Assembly: GCF_014654725.1 (NCBI RefSeq)
Contig: NZ_JACVZV010000018.1
Span: 313,699 to 367,593 of the forward strand
Source: Vulcanococcus sp. Clear-D1
GTDB taxonomy: Bacteria > Cyanobacteriota > Cyanobacteriia > PCC-6307 > Cyanobiaceae
Length of the DNA stretch: 53,895 bases
Direction: 5' to 3'
The notes beneath the pieces are model-generated. The model was not told the origin of the DNA. It was given only the letters and a program-made list of their open reading frames with translations, and searched no databases. Below, one piece after another: positions 11,197 through 19,658 of this stretch. Each line of letters opens with the position of its first letter. Within the stretch, counting starts at the first letter, position 1. Made by a program: the position numbers and the translations under genes.

Positions 11197-12906
11197 CTAA
11201 GCCTCCCACCCGCCGGTTAGGGCTGCGTTAGGGAAGCCCACGCTGTAGAAGGCCACGCCATCGTTACGCCAACCCTGTTCGAGCCAGTGGCGCCGCTCCT
11301 GCCGGGAGGCCGTGGTGGCGTGCTGGCCATCGGGCGAGACCAGCTGCCACACCGGATCAAGGCCCCGCAGGGGCTCTCCATACGCCGTGAACACGCTGCC
11401 TTGATTGCGGTAGCCGGCCTGTTCCAGCCGGCTGATCTGGCGTGGATTAGCGGTGTACACCGAGTCGTTGCGCTGGCTGTTGCGCAGCTCCACCACATCG
11501 GTTGTGTAACTGTCGTTGGGGTTGGCCGCAAAGGGCACGTCCACCAACGTCCAGTCGCCGGAGCTCACCCAGCGGCTGGCCTGGCTGGAGCTGCTGGTCA
11601 GGCGCCATTCGCCGGTGATCGGATCCCGCAGGCGAAAGGCCACCGCCAGGTCGTCGGCGTTGTCGTAGCTGGCCAGGCTCTGATCGGCCCAGCTCACCGT
11701 GGCGGGGTCCTTCAGGGCGAACTCCACAGCGAGGGTCTGCCCCGGGGAAGGCTGGGTGTAGCGATAGGCGGGCAGGGGCGCGGTGCCGGGGCCGCCGGGG
11801 TTGTAGATGGGGCTGTGGGTGCCCAGGCGTGGATCGGGCAGCACCACGCTCTCCAGGGCCCGGATCGCCTTGGGGCTGGAGGCCTTGATGATGATGTCGA
11901 ACTGGTTGTCGTGGTCTTCCGCATAGGTGTAATCCGGATCGGCGGAAAGCCCGTTGCCCAGATCGGCGATGCCCTTCACCTTGAGGGTGCCGCCCTTCAC
12001 CTTCACGGAGCTGCCGGCTTGTTCGATGGTGATCGCCTCGCCAGCAGGGCCTTGGGCAGTGAGCTGGAAGAAACGCGCGAACTCCTGGGGCAGAAAGCCG
12101 CTCACGCCATCGGGTGAGAAGCCGCCGGAGGTGAACAGCCGCAGCCGGTAGAGCTTGTCGCTGGTGCCGTAGTACTCCACCCCATGGTTCGCCACCGAGT
12201 TGGGGAAGGCCGGTGCGGGGTAATCCCCGGCCAACGACAGCCGGCTGAGCTTGGCGCCCACCAGGGTGGGGCCGTTGAAGGGGTCGTAGGGGTTGTTGCT
12301 GGTCTGGCTGAGGCCGGTGCCATCCACGAGACCCTTGGGGGTGATCAGCTGAACAGGGGTGCCATTACCGTTCACCACCTCGAAGCGCACTGGATGCACG
12401 GCGTTGGGGTCGCCAGTTGGCAGGCGGTTGGCGAAGTAGCCAAAGGCCACCACGGTCTGGCGCTCGTTCAAGTCGAGGTTGGGGTTCTGGGCCACGTAGA
12501 GGGGCGTGACCACCTCACCGGTGTTCAGGTGGATGCGGAAGTTCTCGGGCAGCACCGTGCTCGGCAGCAGCGGGTGGCTGAATTCGATCGGCATCGCATC
12601 CATGAAGGTCTGCGTGGCCGTGCTGTTGCTGAAACCAGCAATCTGCACGCCTGCCGGCGAAACGCCTGAGGTGATGTTGCGCAGTGGTGCGGCGGGATCC
12701 AGGCCCAGTAGCTCCTGCACCACCCCCGCGCCTGCTGTTTCCGCCAGGCCGATCTGGTTTTCACTCAGCAGGCCAGGGATTCCGGTGATGCCCTCGAAGC
12801 CCAGTCCCGCCGCCAGGATCCGTGGTGTGCTGTTGGCGCCGCCATAGATGTCGGCTCGGATCACGATGTTGCGATGGAGCTGGTCGTAGCTCGAGCCCTG
12901 GCCCAT
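11197..12906 (-). CDS. Large protein of unknown function with DUF5648-like C-terminus
   Basis: A 569-residue protein with no recognisable signal peptide or membrane segment. The middle region is rich in Asn, Pro and Gly, typical of extracellular beta-structured proteins. The last about 110 residues contain two copies of a motif of the type T-x-x-x-[EQ]-x-x-x-L-E-Q-[AG]-[WY]-R-N-x-G, as in DUF5648-type repeats often found at the ends of secreted enzymes. It may leave the cell by a non-Sec route; this is inference. It lies 26 bp upstream of speE on the same strand, though a shared role is not apparent. Confidence 0.75.
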   Translation of the reverse strand: MGQGSSYDQLHRNIVIRADIYGGANSTPRILAAGLGFEGITGIPGLLSENQIGLAETAGAGVVQELLGLDPAAPLRNITSGVSPAGVQIAGFSNSTATQTFMDAMPIEFSHPLLPSTVLPENFRIHLNTGEVVTPLYVAQNPNLDLNERQTVVAFGYFANRLPTGDPNAVHPVRFEVVNGNGTPVQLITPKGLVDGTGLSQTSNNPYDPFNGPTLVGAKLSRLSLAGDYPAPAFPNSVANHGVEYYGTSDKLYRLRLFTSGGFSPDGVSGFLPQEFARFFQLTAQGPAGEAITIEQAGSSVKVKGGTLKVKGIADLGNGLSADPDYTYAEDHDNQFDIIIKASSPKAIRALESVVLPDPRLGTHSPIYNPGGPGTAPLPAYRYTQPSPGQTLAVEFALKDPATVSWADQSLASYDNADDLAVAFRLRDPITGEWRLTSSSSQASRWVSSGDWTLVDVPFAANPNDSYTTDVVELRNSQRNDSVYTANPRQISRLEQAGYRNQGSVFTAYGEPLRGLDPVWQLVSPDGQHATTASRQERRHWLEQGWRNDGVAFYSVGFPNAALTGGWEA

Positions 12907-12965
12907 GACGATCGCTGCAGTGATTGCACTGCAGGCATGCTTGTGGCTGGGCTTGATTTCGGCAA

Positions 12966-13397
12966 CTGGATCTGCGACTGAGTGAGCGCTGGGTGATTCC
13001 TGCCTCGGAGCTGCGCTGGCGTTTCTCCCGATCCAGTGGGCCTGGCGGCCAGAACGTGAACACCACCGATTCGCGGGTGGAGCTGCTGTTCGATCTGGCG
13101 GCGACGCCGTCGCTGCCGCCCCATCTGCTGGCGCGGGCGTTGCGCCGTCTGGAGGCGCGGCTGGTGGAGGGTTGCGTGGTGATTGCTGCCAGTGAGCACC
13201 GCTCCCAATGGCAGAACCGCGTGGCCGCCCAGCGGCGTTTGGTGGAGCTGCTGCAGGAGGCGATCAAGCCACCGCCGCCGCCGAGGCGGGCTACCAAGCC
13301 CACGCGTGGCTCGGTGCAACGGCGACTGGAAGCCAAGAAGCAGCGCAGCGCTGTGAAGCAGCAGCGGCGCGGGCGGATTCAGCCGCCGGACGACTGA
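12966..13397 (+). CDS. arfB: ArfB-type alternative ribosome-rescue peptidyl-tRNA hydrolase
   Basis: Hydrolyses peptidyl-tRNA on stalled ribosomes. The GGQ motif is present (RSSGPGGQNVNTTDSRVEL), and the C-terminal tail is basic (RRLEAKKQRSAVKQQRRGR), as needed to enter the mRNA channel. The GTG at 12993 would remove the first strand, while the in-frame sequence upstream (LDLRLSERWVIP) matches the N-terminus expected of the family; it is preceded by a stop at 12954. The only start there is CTG at 12966, which I give, with GTG 12993 as alternative. The 3' end overlaps the convergent mazG by 19 bp. Confidence 0.85.
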   Translation: MDLRLSERWVIPASELRWRFSRSSGPGGQNVNTTDSRVELLFDLAATPSLPPHLLARALRRLEARLVEGCVVIAASEHRSQWQNRVAAQRRLVELLQEAIKPPPPPRRATKPTRGSVQRRLEAKKQRSAVKQQRRGRIQPPDD

Positions 13398-14215
13398 GCG
13401 GCCCGAATCTCAGCTTTTGCTTGCTGCCACAGGCCCTCCAGTTCGCGGATGCTGCGGCTCTGCAGGTTTCCGCCCAGCGCTGCCTCCACGCGGGAGAAGC
13501 GATCGAGGAAGCGGCGGTTGGTGCCGGCTAGGCCGGCCTCTGGATCAATGCCGCACCAGCGGGCCACGTTCACCAGGGTGAACAGCACATCGCCGAGTTC
13601 CTCCTGGGCGTGGGCCTTGTTGCCGCTGGCCACCGCTTCCTTGAGCTCATCGAGTTCCTCGTGCACTTTCTCCCACACACCGGCCATGTCGTCCCACTCG
13701 AAGCCGGCTGCGGCGGCTTTCTTGGAGATGGTCATCGCGCCGGCGAGGGCGGGCTGGCCGCGCACCTTGCCGGCGAGGCGATCGCTGAGGGGGCTGGCGG
13801 AGGGCTCACCAGCGGGATTCGCGGCCTTCTCCGCCGCCTTGATCGCTTCCCAACTGGCTTTCACCGCGGCGCTGTCGGCGGCCTCGGCGTCAGCGAACAC
13901 ATGGGGGTGGCGACGAACCAGTTTCTCGCTGATGCCTGCGGCGATCTCGGCCAGATCGAACCGCCGGTCTTCCTGGGCAATCTGCGCATGCAGCACCACC
14001 TGCAGGAGTAGATCGCCCAGTTCTTCTTTGAGATGGGCGTCATCGCCATGGCGGATCGCATCGGCCACCTCATGGGCTTCCTCCAGCACATAGGGCACCA
14101 GGGAGGCGTGGGTCTGCTCCAGATCCCAGGGGCAGCCGCCCTCCGGGTTGCGCAGCTGGGCCACCACGGCGATCAACTCGCTCAACGCTGCGGTGGTTTC
14201 GGGCGTGGCGGCCAT
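13379..14215 (-). CDS. mazG: MazG-type nucleoside triphosphate pyrophosphohydrolase
   Basis: Hydrolyses (d)NTPs to the monophosphate and pyrophosphate; known to act in nucleotide-pool sanitation and to influence (p)ppGpp levels. The 278-residue form has two MazG domains. The first has CPWDLEQTHASL and EEAHEVADAI, then LKEELGDLLLQVV. The second has EELDELKEA and AQEELGDVLFTLVN. Both E-E-L-G-D metal-binding motifs are intact. The start is MAATPETT (14215). It lies 11 bp downstream of the methyltransferase gene on the same strand. Confidence 0.95.
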   Translation of the reverse strand: MAATPETTAALSELIAVVAQLRNPEGGCPWDLEQTHASLVPYVLEEAHEVADAIRHGDDAHLKEELGDLLLQVVLHAQIAQEDRRFDLAEIAAGISEKLVRRHPHVFADAEAADSAAVKASWEAIKAAEKAANPAGEPSASPLSDRLAGKVRGQPALAGAMTISKKAAAAGFEWDDMAGVWEKVHEELDELKEAVASGNKAHAQEELGDVLFTLVNVARWCGIDPEAGLAGTNRRFLDRFSRVEAALGGNLQSRSIRELEGLWQQAKAEIRAAQSSGG

Positions 14216-14226
14216 CGGTTTGCTGC

Positions 14227-14937
14227 TCAGGCGTCGGCGCCACCCTCGCACTCCCGGACCAACCGCCGGCTCAGCCAAAGGTGGTTGAACAGGGCCTGCA
14301 GCAGCTGGATCGGCGGCTCCAGCCCGGCCTTGGTGAGCTGCTGCTCGAGCCGCTCCGCATCCATCGAGAACACCTTGCTGTTGCGGGATGCCATCACCGC
14401 TTCGATCGTGGCGCTATCCATGCCCAGGGCTGCAAAGCGGGTGCGGCCGATGGCCAGGCCCAGGTCCAAGCCCGGTGGTCCTGATTCGCTGTAGCTACTC
14501 AGCAGCAGGCAGCCACCTGGTGCCACATGCGCCGCCATCTGCCTGAGCAACTGCTCTTGCGCTGCCGGGGCCAGAACGTGCATCACGTTGTGGCTGATCA
14601 CCACCTCGAAGGCGCGATGGGCGGCGGCATCGAGATGGTCGGGGCCCCACGCCACCCGTGCGGTGGCGCCGATGCCAGCGAGCAGATCGCTGCAGAAACC
14701 GCGCATCTGCTCGCTCGGTTCCACCAAGGTGAACGTGGCCTGAGGCAGTGCCTCCAGCAGCGCCGGTAATTCCGTGCCCGTGCCGGCCCCTACCACCAGC
14801 ACCCGTTGCGCCTGGGGCTGTAAGGCCGCCGCGGTTGCGGCCGCGAGCTCGAAGATCGCGTCGTAGGCGGGGATCAGCCGGCGGATGCGCGCGTTGTAGG
14901 TGCGGCCGTAGTCACCGTCGAAGTCGAGCAGGGCCAT
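14227..14937 (-). CDS. Class I SAM-dependent methyltransferase
   Basis: A 236-residue protein with the Rossmann motif I VLVVGAGTGTELPALL, an acidic motif II (FTLVEPSEQM) and a post-motif region ISHNVMHVLAP. The N-terminus (DFDGDYGRTYNARIRRLIPAYD) resembles small-molecule methyltransferases of the UbiE/Methyltransf_25 kind. The substrate is unknown. It sits between mazG (11 bp) and the DUF2227 gene (18 bp) on one strand, so the three may be co-transcribed. Confidence 0.85.
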   Translation of the reverse strand: MALLDFDGDYGRTYNARIRRLIPAYDAIFELAAATAAALQPQAQRVLVVGAGTGTELPALLEALPQATFTLVEPSEQMRGFCSDLLAGIGATARVAWGPDHLDAAAHRAFEVVISHNVMHVLAPAAQEQLLRQMAAHVAPGGCLLLSSYSESGPPGLDLGLAIGRTRFAALGMDSATIEAVMASRNSKVFSMDAERLEQQLTKAGLEPPIQLLQALFNHLWLSRRLVRECEGGADA

Positions 14938-14955
14938 GGGCTGCGAGGGATCCGC

Positions 14956-15471
14956 TCAGCGGAGTCTGCGGCGGCGGCGTCGCTTGCGCTGCAGCAGCCT
15001 TGGCAGGCGCGGCAGGGGATCACCGTCTTGGATCAGATGCAGCCAGGCGCTGGCTTCCACGCCGATCAGCACCGCCAGGCTCAACCCGCGCTGCTCCTGC
15101 CAGAGCATCTGCAGGCCCCGGCCCAGTTGCAGCGGGCTCGGTGCACCCCAGGGCTGCAGCAGCCAACACGCCAGCCCCACCAGCACGGCCAGATAGACCA
15201 GCCGGCCTGCACTGCCCAGAAGCGGTGAATGCGAGATCAGCGAGCGATGGCGCAGCAGCCGCCGGTAGGGCCACCACAGCAGGCGCAGCGGTCCCCAGCG
15301 GTGACTGGGGTTGGAGCGCGTGTCGAGATCGGGAGAGAGCCACAGCCCACCGATCAAAAAGGCCAGCCCGGCGGCGCTGATCCCCGCGAGCCCCAGCCAG
15401 GGCCCCCACAGCAGCCCGAAGGGCAGGGCCAGGATCCAAGTGGCGCGGTCGTGCTGCTGGCCGCTGGCCAT
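14956..15471 (-). CDS. DUF2227-type putative metal-binding membrane protein
   Basis: 171 residues. The N-terminus SGQQHDRATW and the sequences LSPDLDTRS, RWGPLRLLWWPYR and HRSLISHSPLLG are the conserved His/Asp signatures of the DUF2227 family, which has sequence like PAP2/metal-binding hydrolases. Two to four hydrophobic segments are visible, and the C-terminus is a run of Arg. The activity is unknown. It is the last chromosomal gene before tRNA-Val and diverges from it. Confidence 0.8.
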   Translation of the reverse strand: MASGQQHDRATWILALPFGLLWGPWLGLAGISAAGLAFLIGGLWLSPDLDTRSNPSHRWGPLRLLWWPYRRLLRHRSLISHSPLLGSAGRLVYLAVLVGLACWLLQPWGAPSPLQLGRGLQMLWQEQRGLSLAVLIGVEASAWLHLIQDGDPLPRLPRLLQRKRRRRRRLR

Positions 15472-15508
15472 ACCGGCTGTAGGTGCTGCATTGCAGAATG
15501 GCGCAGCC

Positions 15509-15581
<73 letters not shown>

Positions 15582-15908
15582 TGGTTTGAGGGTCGAAGCT
15601 GATCGATCAGCGCGCAAAAAGCGCGCAAAACACTCTGTTGCTGGTGTTGTTCGGGAAGCCCTACCGCTACATCTGGCGCTGACTTGCCCTAGTTTGACTT
15701 GGTCAACCGACGACCACAGCTTCTGATCAGGGCGTGCTCCCAAGCCCCAGAGGTTTACAAGCGATGGATACGGCCTTGCTGCAGGACCATCGGCTCAAGG
15801 GAAGAGTGACTCAGCAAGGTTCTTCGGGGTTGGCAAGCCGAGGGGAGACGCCGAACGGAAGACAAGCGCCGGGAGTGGAAAGACCGGCAGCCCTCCTGTT
15901 TGTTCGGT
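15582..15908. other. Island left end, non-coding
   Basis: 327 bp between attL and the HTH gene. It contains the tandem 11-bp repeats at 15611-15631 and GC-rich sequence with short open frames (for example 15734-15970) that look non-coding and overlap the HTH gene in another frame. It probably holds recombination-protein binding sites and the promoter of the plus-strand operon. Confidence 0.6.
15611..15631 (+). repeat. Tandem 11-bp repeats inside attL (putative arm-type sites)
   Basis: Two tandem units, CGCGCAAAAAG and CGCGCAAAAC, begin 30 bp inside attL. The same pair of units in the same orientation occurs at 23602-23620 near attR. A spacing of 11 bp places them on one face of the helix, as for arm-type Int or Xis binding sites. 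Confidence 0.6.
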
Positions 15909-16151
15909 ATGAACTATTCGACTTCCTGGGCGCCTCAGCCAGAGGCCGCGGCCAAGTTGCACGTATCTGAGCGCACGCTCGTTCGTTGGCGTGCGTCTAA
16001 TTTTCTTAAGCAAGGGAAGCATTGGCGCCGTGCCTTGCCTTCCGCTCGGGCTCGTGTGCTTTACAACATTGAGCAATGCGAGAAAGACGTAGTAAAAGCA
16101 TGCTCTCGTGATGCATCATTGCTTGAGCGGGATTTGCATCTTGTTCGTTAG
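15909..16151 (+). CDS. Small HTH protein, putative excisionase/regulator
   Basis: 80 residues from the ATG at 15909 (MNYSTSW); an in-frame TTG at 15900 is less likely. Residues 12-40 (EAAAKLHVSERTLVRWRASNFLKQGKHW) form a winged-helix/MerR-like HTH of the kind found in excisionases and in small picocyanobacterial island proteins. A Cys and acidic residues follow in the C-terminal helix. As the first gene inside attL it is placed to control excision or the operon behind it. Confidence 0.75.
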   Translation: MNYSTSWAPQPEAAAKLHVSERTLVRWRASNFLKQGKHWRRALPSARARVLYNIEQCEKDVVKACSRDASLLERDLHLVR

Positions 16152-16173
16152 CATATTTGTGCACGCTTAAGCG

Positions 16174-16362
16174 ATGCATGGCTATGGCAATAACGGCATG
16201 AAAGACAATCTTGGTGAACCTATTGGTACTCGCTATCTTCCTGAGCAGCTAAAGCTCATTGAAGAGGCGGCCGTGGCCTTGAAAATCCAACGCTGCGAAA
16301 TCATCAGGACTGGCGCCGCCATCTACGCCAAGCAGCTTTTAGGCAAGATTTATAGCAACTAA
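16174..16362 (+). CDS. Small ribbon-helix-helix-like protein
   Basis: 62 residues (or 54 from ATG 16198, MKDNLGEP). The pattern of a short strand (GTRYLPEQLKLIEEAA) followed by two helices (EIIRTGAAIYAKQLL) resembles RHH DNA-binding proteins such as plasmid copy-control or antitoxin proteins. It lies between the HTH gene (22 bp) and the helicase gene, so it may repress the replication operon. Function is inferred from shape only. Confidence 0.6.
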   Translation: MHGYGNNGMKDNLGEPIGTRYLPEQLKLIEEAAVALKIQRCEIIRTGAAIYAKQLLGKIYSN

Positions 16363-16368
16363 AAAGCC

Positions 16369-16399
16369 CTTCTCCATGGAGAAGAGCCCAAGTTCTTTT
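16369..16399 (+). terminator. Hairpin between the RHH-like and helicase genes (possible attenuator)
   Basis: CTTCTC at 16369-16374 pairs with GAGAAG at 16379-16384 around a 4-nt loop, followed after 8 nt by TTCTTTTTCTT. The stem is short and the T-run is displaced, so termination may be weak or absent; it would allow separate control of the helicase gene. Confidence 0.3.
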
Positions 16400-16424
16400 T
16401 CTTACTTACCATCCCATCATAACA

Positions 16425-17837
16425 ATGGAAGATTCAGCATTTGACCTAGATGAAATGATGGCCTCTTTCCAAGCCTCCGAGCCCTCCGAACCCTCCTTGC
16501 CAGAGTCAGTGAGGGAAGGACAGATTGCAATTGAGGCTTTCAAAAAGGATGTAGAGGCTGTAGTCAGTAACGACAGCCTTAAGCAATTAGACAGGCTTCC
16601 AATCCTGCGTCAGTTAAAGGACAAATACAACCTTAGGCTTCATGACAGCGACCTGCGCAAGATGATGCACGATGCGCGACGTAAAGGCCGCGCAGCTTAT
16701 GAGCCAATTACAAGCGGACGTAAGCTGAAACGTGCCAAAAGCAAGTGGCTATGGGAAGGTCTGATTATGGACGGACAAATTAATATCTTCATGGCTCTTG
16801 CCAAAACTGGTAAAACACTGCTTGTTCTGCAGTTTATGGCTGCATTGATGAATGGAGAGGAAAGTTTCCTTGGGAGGAAACTTTCTGAGCAGAATCGTCG
16901 TCGCCATATTTTGATTTGTGGTCCAGATATGAATGAAGCTGACTGGGCTGAATGCTTAGATACGTCCGGCCTTCTCATTGATGATGAATTAGTAGGTGAT
17001 GAGCGGATTGAGCTTTTGACTGCCGAAGATGTTTTTAGTTTGGATGATGATGGCATTGACTTTATTGCTCGCAAAGCGCAGCAGTACCCAGGGCTAATTG
17101 TTTTGCTTGATAGCTACACCAAGGCCATGGAAGGCATGGGCTATCAAGATAAAGACACGAGTTATGGCGATCCTTTGTCTGCTTTAGCTGATGCTGTGGC
17201 TCCCCATGGGGCCACAGTCATAGTCATTCATCATGTGAGTAAAGGTAATCGCAACGCCAGTCCCGTGTTGGCGGGTCGCGGATCAATGCGTATGGCCGAA
17301 ATTGCTTCTTGGCTGGTCAAGCTTCAATTCTTAAAAGAGGAATCTGAAGATTCCTCTTCTGACGGTTTAATTACTGGCCCTCGCAAAATGACTGCTATTG
17401 GCCGTGGCCGTTCAAATGAGCTTGTAGCTGAAATGGATGGCAATGGACAGTGGACGAATGGTCAAGCCTTAGATTTAGTACTTCGGCAAATGGAAGAAGA
17501 GCAGCAGAAGGCTGCTCTTCTTAACAGCCTCAATGATCGTCAAAAAGAAGTATTGAAGATCTTGAAGGCTGAATGGTGCGATGGAGAAAAGTCCACTGTT
17601 GAGATGGTCGCCGGGAGGTTGTTTGGGGGGCCTCCAAATGAAGACAGCAAGCGGAAAGCTCGGGCAACACTCGATCAGTTGAAGGAGAAGGGTTTGGTCG
17701 ACAAGGAAATTCTCATTGAAGAGTGTAGGCAATTCACTGTGTATTGGCCAATTGAGGATGTTCAGGCGGAGGCTTCGGAGGGTCCGGAGGCTTCCAGGCT
17801 AAAAGCTATCGACGAGGACTCTGACTGTCCTTTCTGA
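16425..17837 (+). CDS. RepA-like hexameric helicase (AAA_25/RecA-fold) of the island
   Basis: 470 residues. The RecA-fold core has a Walker A variant ALAKTGKT (124-131), Walker B LIVLLDS (224-230, Asp229), paired His269-His270 in IHHVSKG, and GRGS at 284-287 at the sensor position. This is the pattern of the plasmid RepA/AAA_25 helicases that start replication of plasmids, satellites and prophage remnants. The N-terminal about 110 residues are a charged linker and a small helical domain; residues 375-455 look like a winged helix (EVLKILKAEW...VDKEILIEECRQF). No primase domain is present. Its codon use is AT-rich. Periodic CGGAGG repeats encode ASEPSEPSLP at the start and AEASEGPEASR at the end. 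Confidence 0.8.
   Translation: MEDSAFDLDEMMASFQASEPSEPSLPESVREGQIAIEAFKKDVEAVVSNDSLKQLDRLPILRQLKDKYNLRLHDSDLRKMMHDARRKGRAAYEPITSGRKLKRAKSKWLWEGLIMDGQINIFMALAKTGKTLLVLQFMAALMNGEESFLGRKLSEQNRRRHILICGPDMNEADWAECLDTSGLLIDDELVGDERIELLTAEDVFSLDDDGIDFIARKAQQYPGLIVLLDSYTKAMEGMGYQDKDTSYGDPLSALADAVAPHGATVIVIHHVSKGNRNASPVLAGRGSMRMAEIASWLVKLQFLKEESEDSSSDGLITGPRKMTAIGRGRSNELVAEMDGNGQWTNGQALDLVLRQMEEEQQKAALLNSLNDRQKEVLKILKAEWCDGEKSTVEMVAGRLFGGPPNEDSKRKARATLDQLKEKGLVDKEILIEECRQFTVYWPIEDVQAEASEGPEASRLKAIDEDSDCPF
16473..16499 (-). repeat. CGGAGG 9-bp-period repeats, cluster 1 (inverted)
   Basis: Three tandem 9-mers GCCTCCGAG, CCCTCCGAA and CCCTCCTTG, read on the minus strand as CGGAGG-type units. They lie inside the first 75 bases of the helicase gene and have the opposite orientation to clusters 2 and 3. 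Confidence 0.6.
17766..17797 (+). repeat. CGGAGG 9-bp-period repeats, cluster 2
   Basis: Tandem units CGGAGGCTT, CGGAGGGTC and CGGAGGCTT at the 3' end of the helicase gene, where they encode EASEGPEAS. Same orientation as cluster 3. Confidence 0.6.
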
Positions 17838-17919
17838 AGACGATCAAGTAGGTGGTGATAGTGGTGTCGATGATTACGACTCCACTATCAGGGATAAGAA
17901 CAGCTTAAAGATAGTTGGG

Positions 17920-17958
17920 GGGCTTCAGGATGCTTCGGAGGGTGGTGCGGAGGGTTTT
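17920..17958 (+). repeat. CGGAGG repeats, cluster 3 (non-coding)
   Basis: GGGCTTCAGGATGCTTCGGAGGGT followed by TGCGGAGGGT and a T-run, in the 220-bp gap after the helicase gene. Because it lies outside coding sequence, the repeat is not kept only for its peptide product. Confidence 0.5.
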
Positions 17959-17975
17959 TCTGACTGCACGACAGA

Positions 17976-17995
17976 TGACAACACTTGTCAGTTTT
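17976..17995 (+). terminator. Possible weak terminator between helicase and HNH genes
   Basis: TGACAA (17976-17981) and TTGTCA (17985-17990) form a 6-bp hairpin with a 3-nt loop followed by GTTTT. The stem is AT-rich and the T-run short, so it may instead be an operator. Confidence 0.3.
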
Positions 17996-18057
17996 AGCTG
18001 TGAGTCACTAGGACATTGTATTTTCAAGAAAATCTAATCTCATTTTGGCCTTGAATT

Positions 18058-19449
18058 ATGCACTCTCCGCATAGCAAATGGATTCACGACGAGATAGAGC
18101 TTCCTTGCCTTTCAGGAGGCCTGGACCCAAATTCGGGACCTTGGGCCTACCGAGGAGAAGAACATACTTATTCGCCAATAGACGCTCCCGGCGGCATCTG
18201 GCACTACGATAATCGTGGAATAAGAGTAGTTGATAAAGGGCCAGATTTTATCCATCTCGAGACCATTTTCCTCAAGAATGAAATCTCGCGTCGAATTAGG
18301 CTTGAGGATATTGCCGCTTTCGATGTATCTTCGGATCAAGGCGAATACATTCAGAGATCCGTCGTCAGCGAGAACTGCCCCATCTGGCTTTCGCGAGTCA
18401 ACCCTTATCCGACTCTCTTTCTAAGTTTTTATATTTCATACCTCGTACGCGACATAGGCAGAGCCATAGTTGATTTGCATCCTGAAGTTTTAACGGGAGA
18501 AAAGTTTGTAGACGGAAGCAGTTGGTCTTCTCGCGAGACAATATGGATCAACAGACGAAAAAGAGGGGTTGTTGTGCAGCCCGGACCCGAGTGGTTTTCC
18601 GTTGATCGCCCCGAAGAGCCATATTCAGATCTCGGCATGACTGGGGAGCTGGCGTCCGGGGTGTCACGCATAGTTGCCAAGCTCATCAGAGATTCATCCG
18701 TTCCTGGACTAAAGTCTAAGCTTTTTGAGCTATTTCCGGAGTACTGGGAGAAACTTGCTTATAACTTGAGGATCTACAGCATTCGCGATCAGCATCTACC
18801 GCAAGGTGCGCCGTGGTTTTCTCTTGGTGCAACCAACTGCTTTGAAACAGTTAGATTCCATGCCTTTCATGCTAAGGATCTTTATTTGTCAGCAGAAGCT
18901 GCTTTCGACAGGGAGCTAATTCATCAATATGCAGATGCCTCTTGGGAATTAGCAGAAAAGCTTCTGGTGCTAAAAGAAGTTATCCAAAAGACCAAGGAAG
19001 AAAACTGTCTCGACAAGACTAAGGTGGGCAGATTTGCGATAGCCTGTCGCTTTGCACAAGGCGCAAGGGAGCGCATAAGGAAAGTTCAAGGAAAGGAGTA
19101 TCGCGAGTCTTTTGATAGCGCTTCGTGGATCCAAGCCTATGGAGATATCATTGCTGACAAAATTCTAGAATTTCAAAACAATAATCATGGAGCTCTCTTT
19201 CATGTAGACCATATTGTTCCTCTTGCCGCGTTGCCGCGGGAGAGCTGGAGGACCCATGAATCTCTTGCATGGCATCCATCTAATCTTCAGATCTTGACTG
19301 CAGAAGAGAATGTAAGCAAGAGTTCCTCGTATCTAGGCAGGCGTCTTACTTATAAGAATTATGATGAGTCAATTGGCGCGCAAGCCCTTGAAGACTTGAT
19401 TCGGCGCCATCGTTTATACATGCAGGATTCAGAGGGAGGCAGTGCCTAG
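18058..19449 (+). CDS. Island cargo protein with C-terminal HNH/HNN nuclease motif
   Basis: 463 residues of AT-rich coding sequence. The last 85 residues hold an HNH-like core: HVDHIVPLA (Asp384-His385), then HPSNLQIL (Asn409) and EENVSKS (Asn418, Lys421). The final His of the classical motif is Asn, as in HNN variants. No Cys knuckle is visible. The first about 300 residues match no family I recognise; they contain beta-rich sequence (residues 30-110) and a helical part (230-350). The gene is in the usual cargo position of such islands, after the replication gene. A role in defence or in competition with other mobile DNA is plausible but unproven. Confidence 0.75.
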   Translation: MHSPHSKWIHDEIELPCLSGGLDPNSGPWAYRGEEHTYSPIDAPGGIWHYDNRGIRVVDKGPDFIHLETIFLKNEISRRIRLEDIAAFDVSSDQGEYIQRSVVSENCPIWLSRVNPYPTLFLSFYISYLVRDIGRAIVDLHPEVLTGEKFVDGSSWSSRETIWINRRKRGVVVQPGPEWFSVDRPEEPYSDLGMTGELASGVSRIVAKLIRDSSVPGLKSKLFELFPEYWEKLAYNLRIYSIRDQHLPQGAPWFSLGATNCFETVRFHAFHAKDLYLSAEAAFDRELIHQYADASWELAEKLLVLKEVIQKTKEENCLDKTKVGRFAIACRFAQGARERIRKVQGKEYRESFDSASWIQAYGDIIADKILEFQNNNHGALFHVDHIVPLAALPRESWRTHESLAWHPSNLQILTAEENVSKSSSYLGRRLTYKNYDESIGAQALEDLIRRHRLYMQDSEGGSA

Positions 19450-19658
19450 TAATGACTGCTTGCATGTTTAGTGCATGCAGAGCCTCCTCTCGGGCGCACT
19501 TCTGAATTGTGCGACTCGCCCTCACGGCGGCAATACAGGCAAGTCTTCGTCGTTGCGATGTGCACATTTAGGCCAGTATCATGAAGTCGCATTCCAATTG
19601 AAAGAGGTTATGCATCATCTCGCTTAGGTGCTATTCCGTGTTATTGCTCTGGAAGCGC

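Noticed and set aside
15734-15970. 78-aa ORF at the left end of the island
   Set aside because: It overlaps the HTH gene in another frame and has no coding character.
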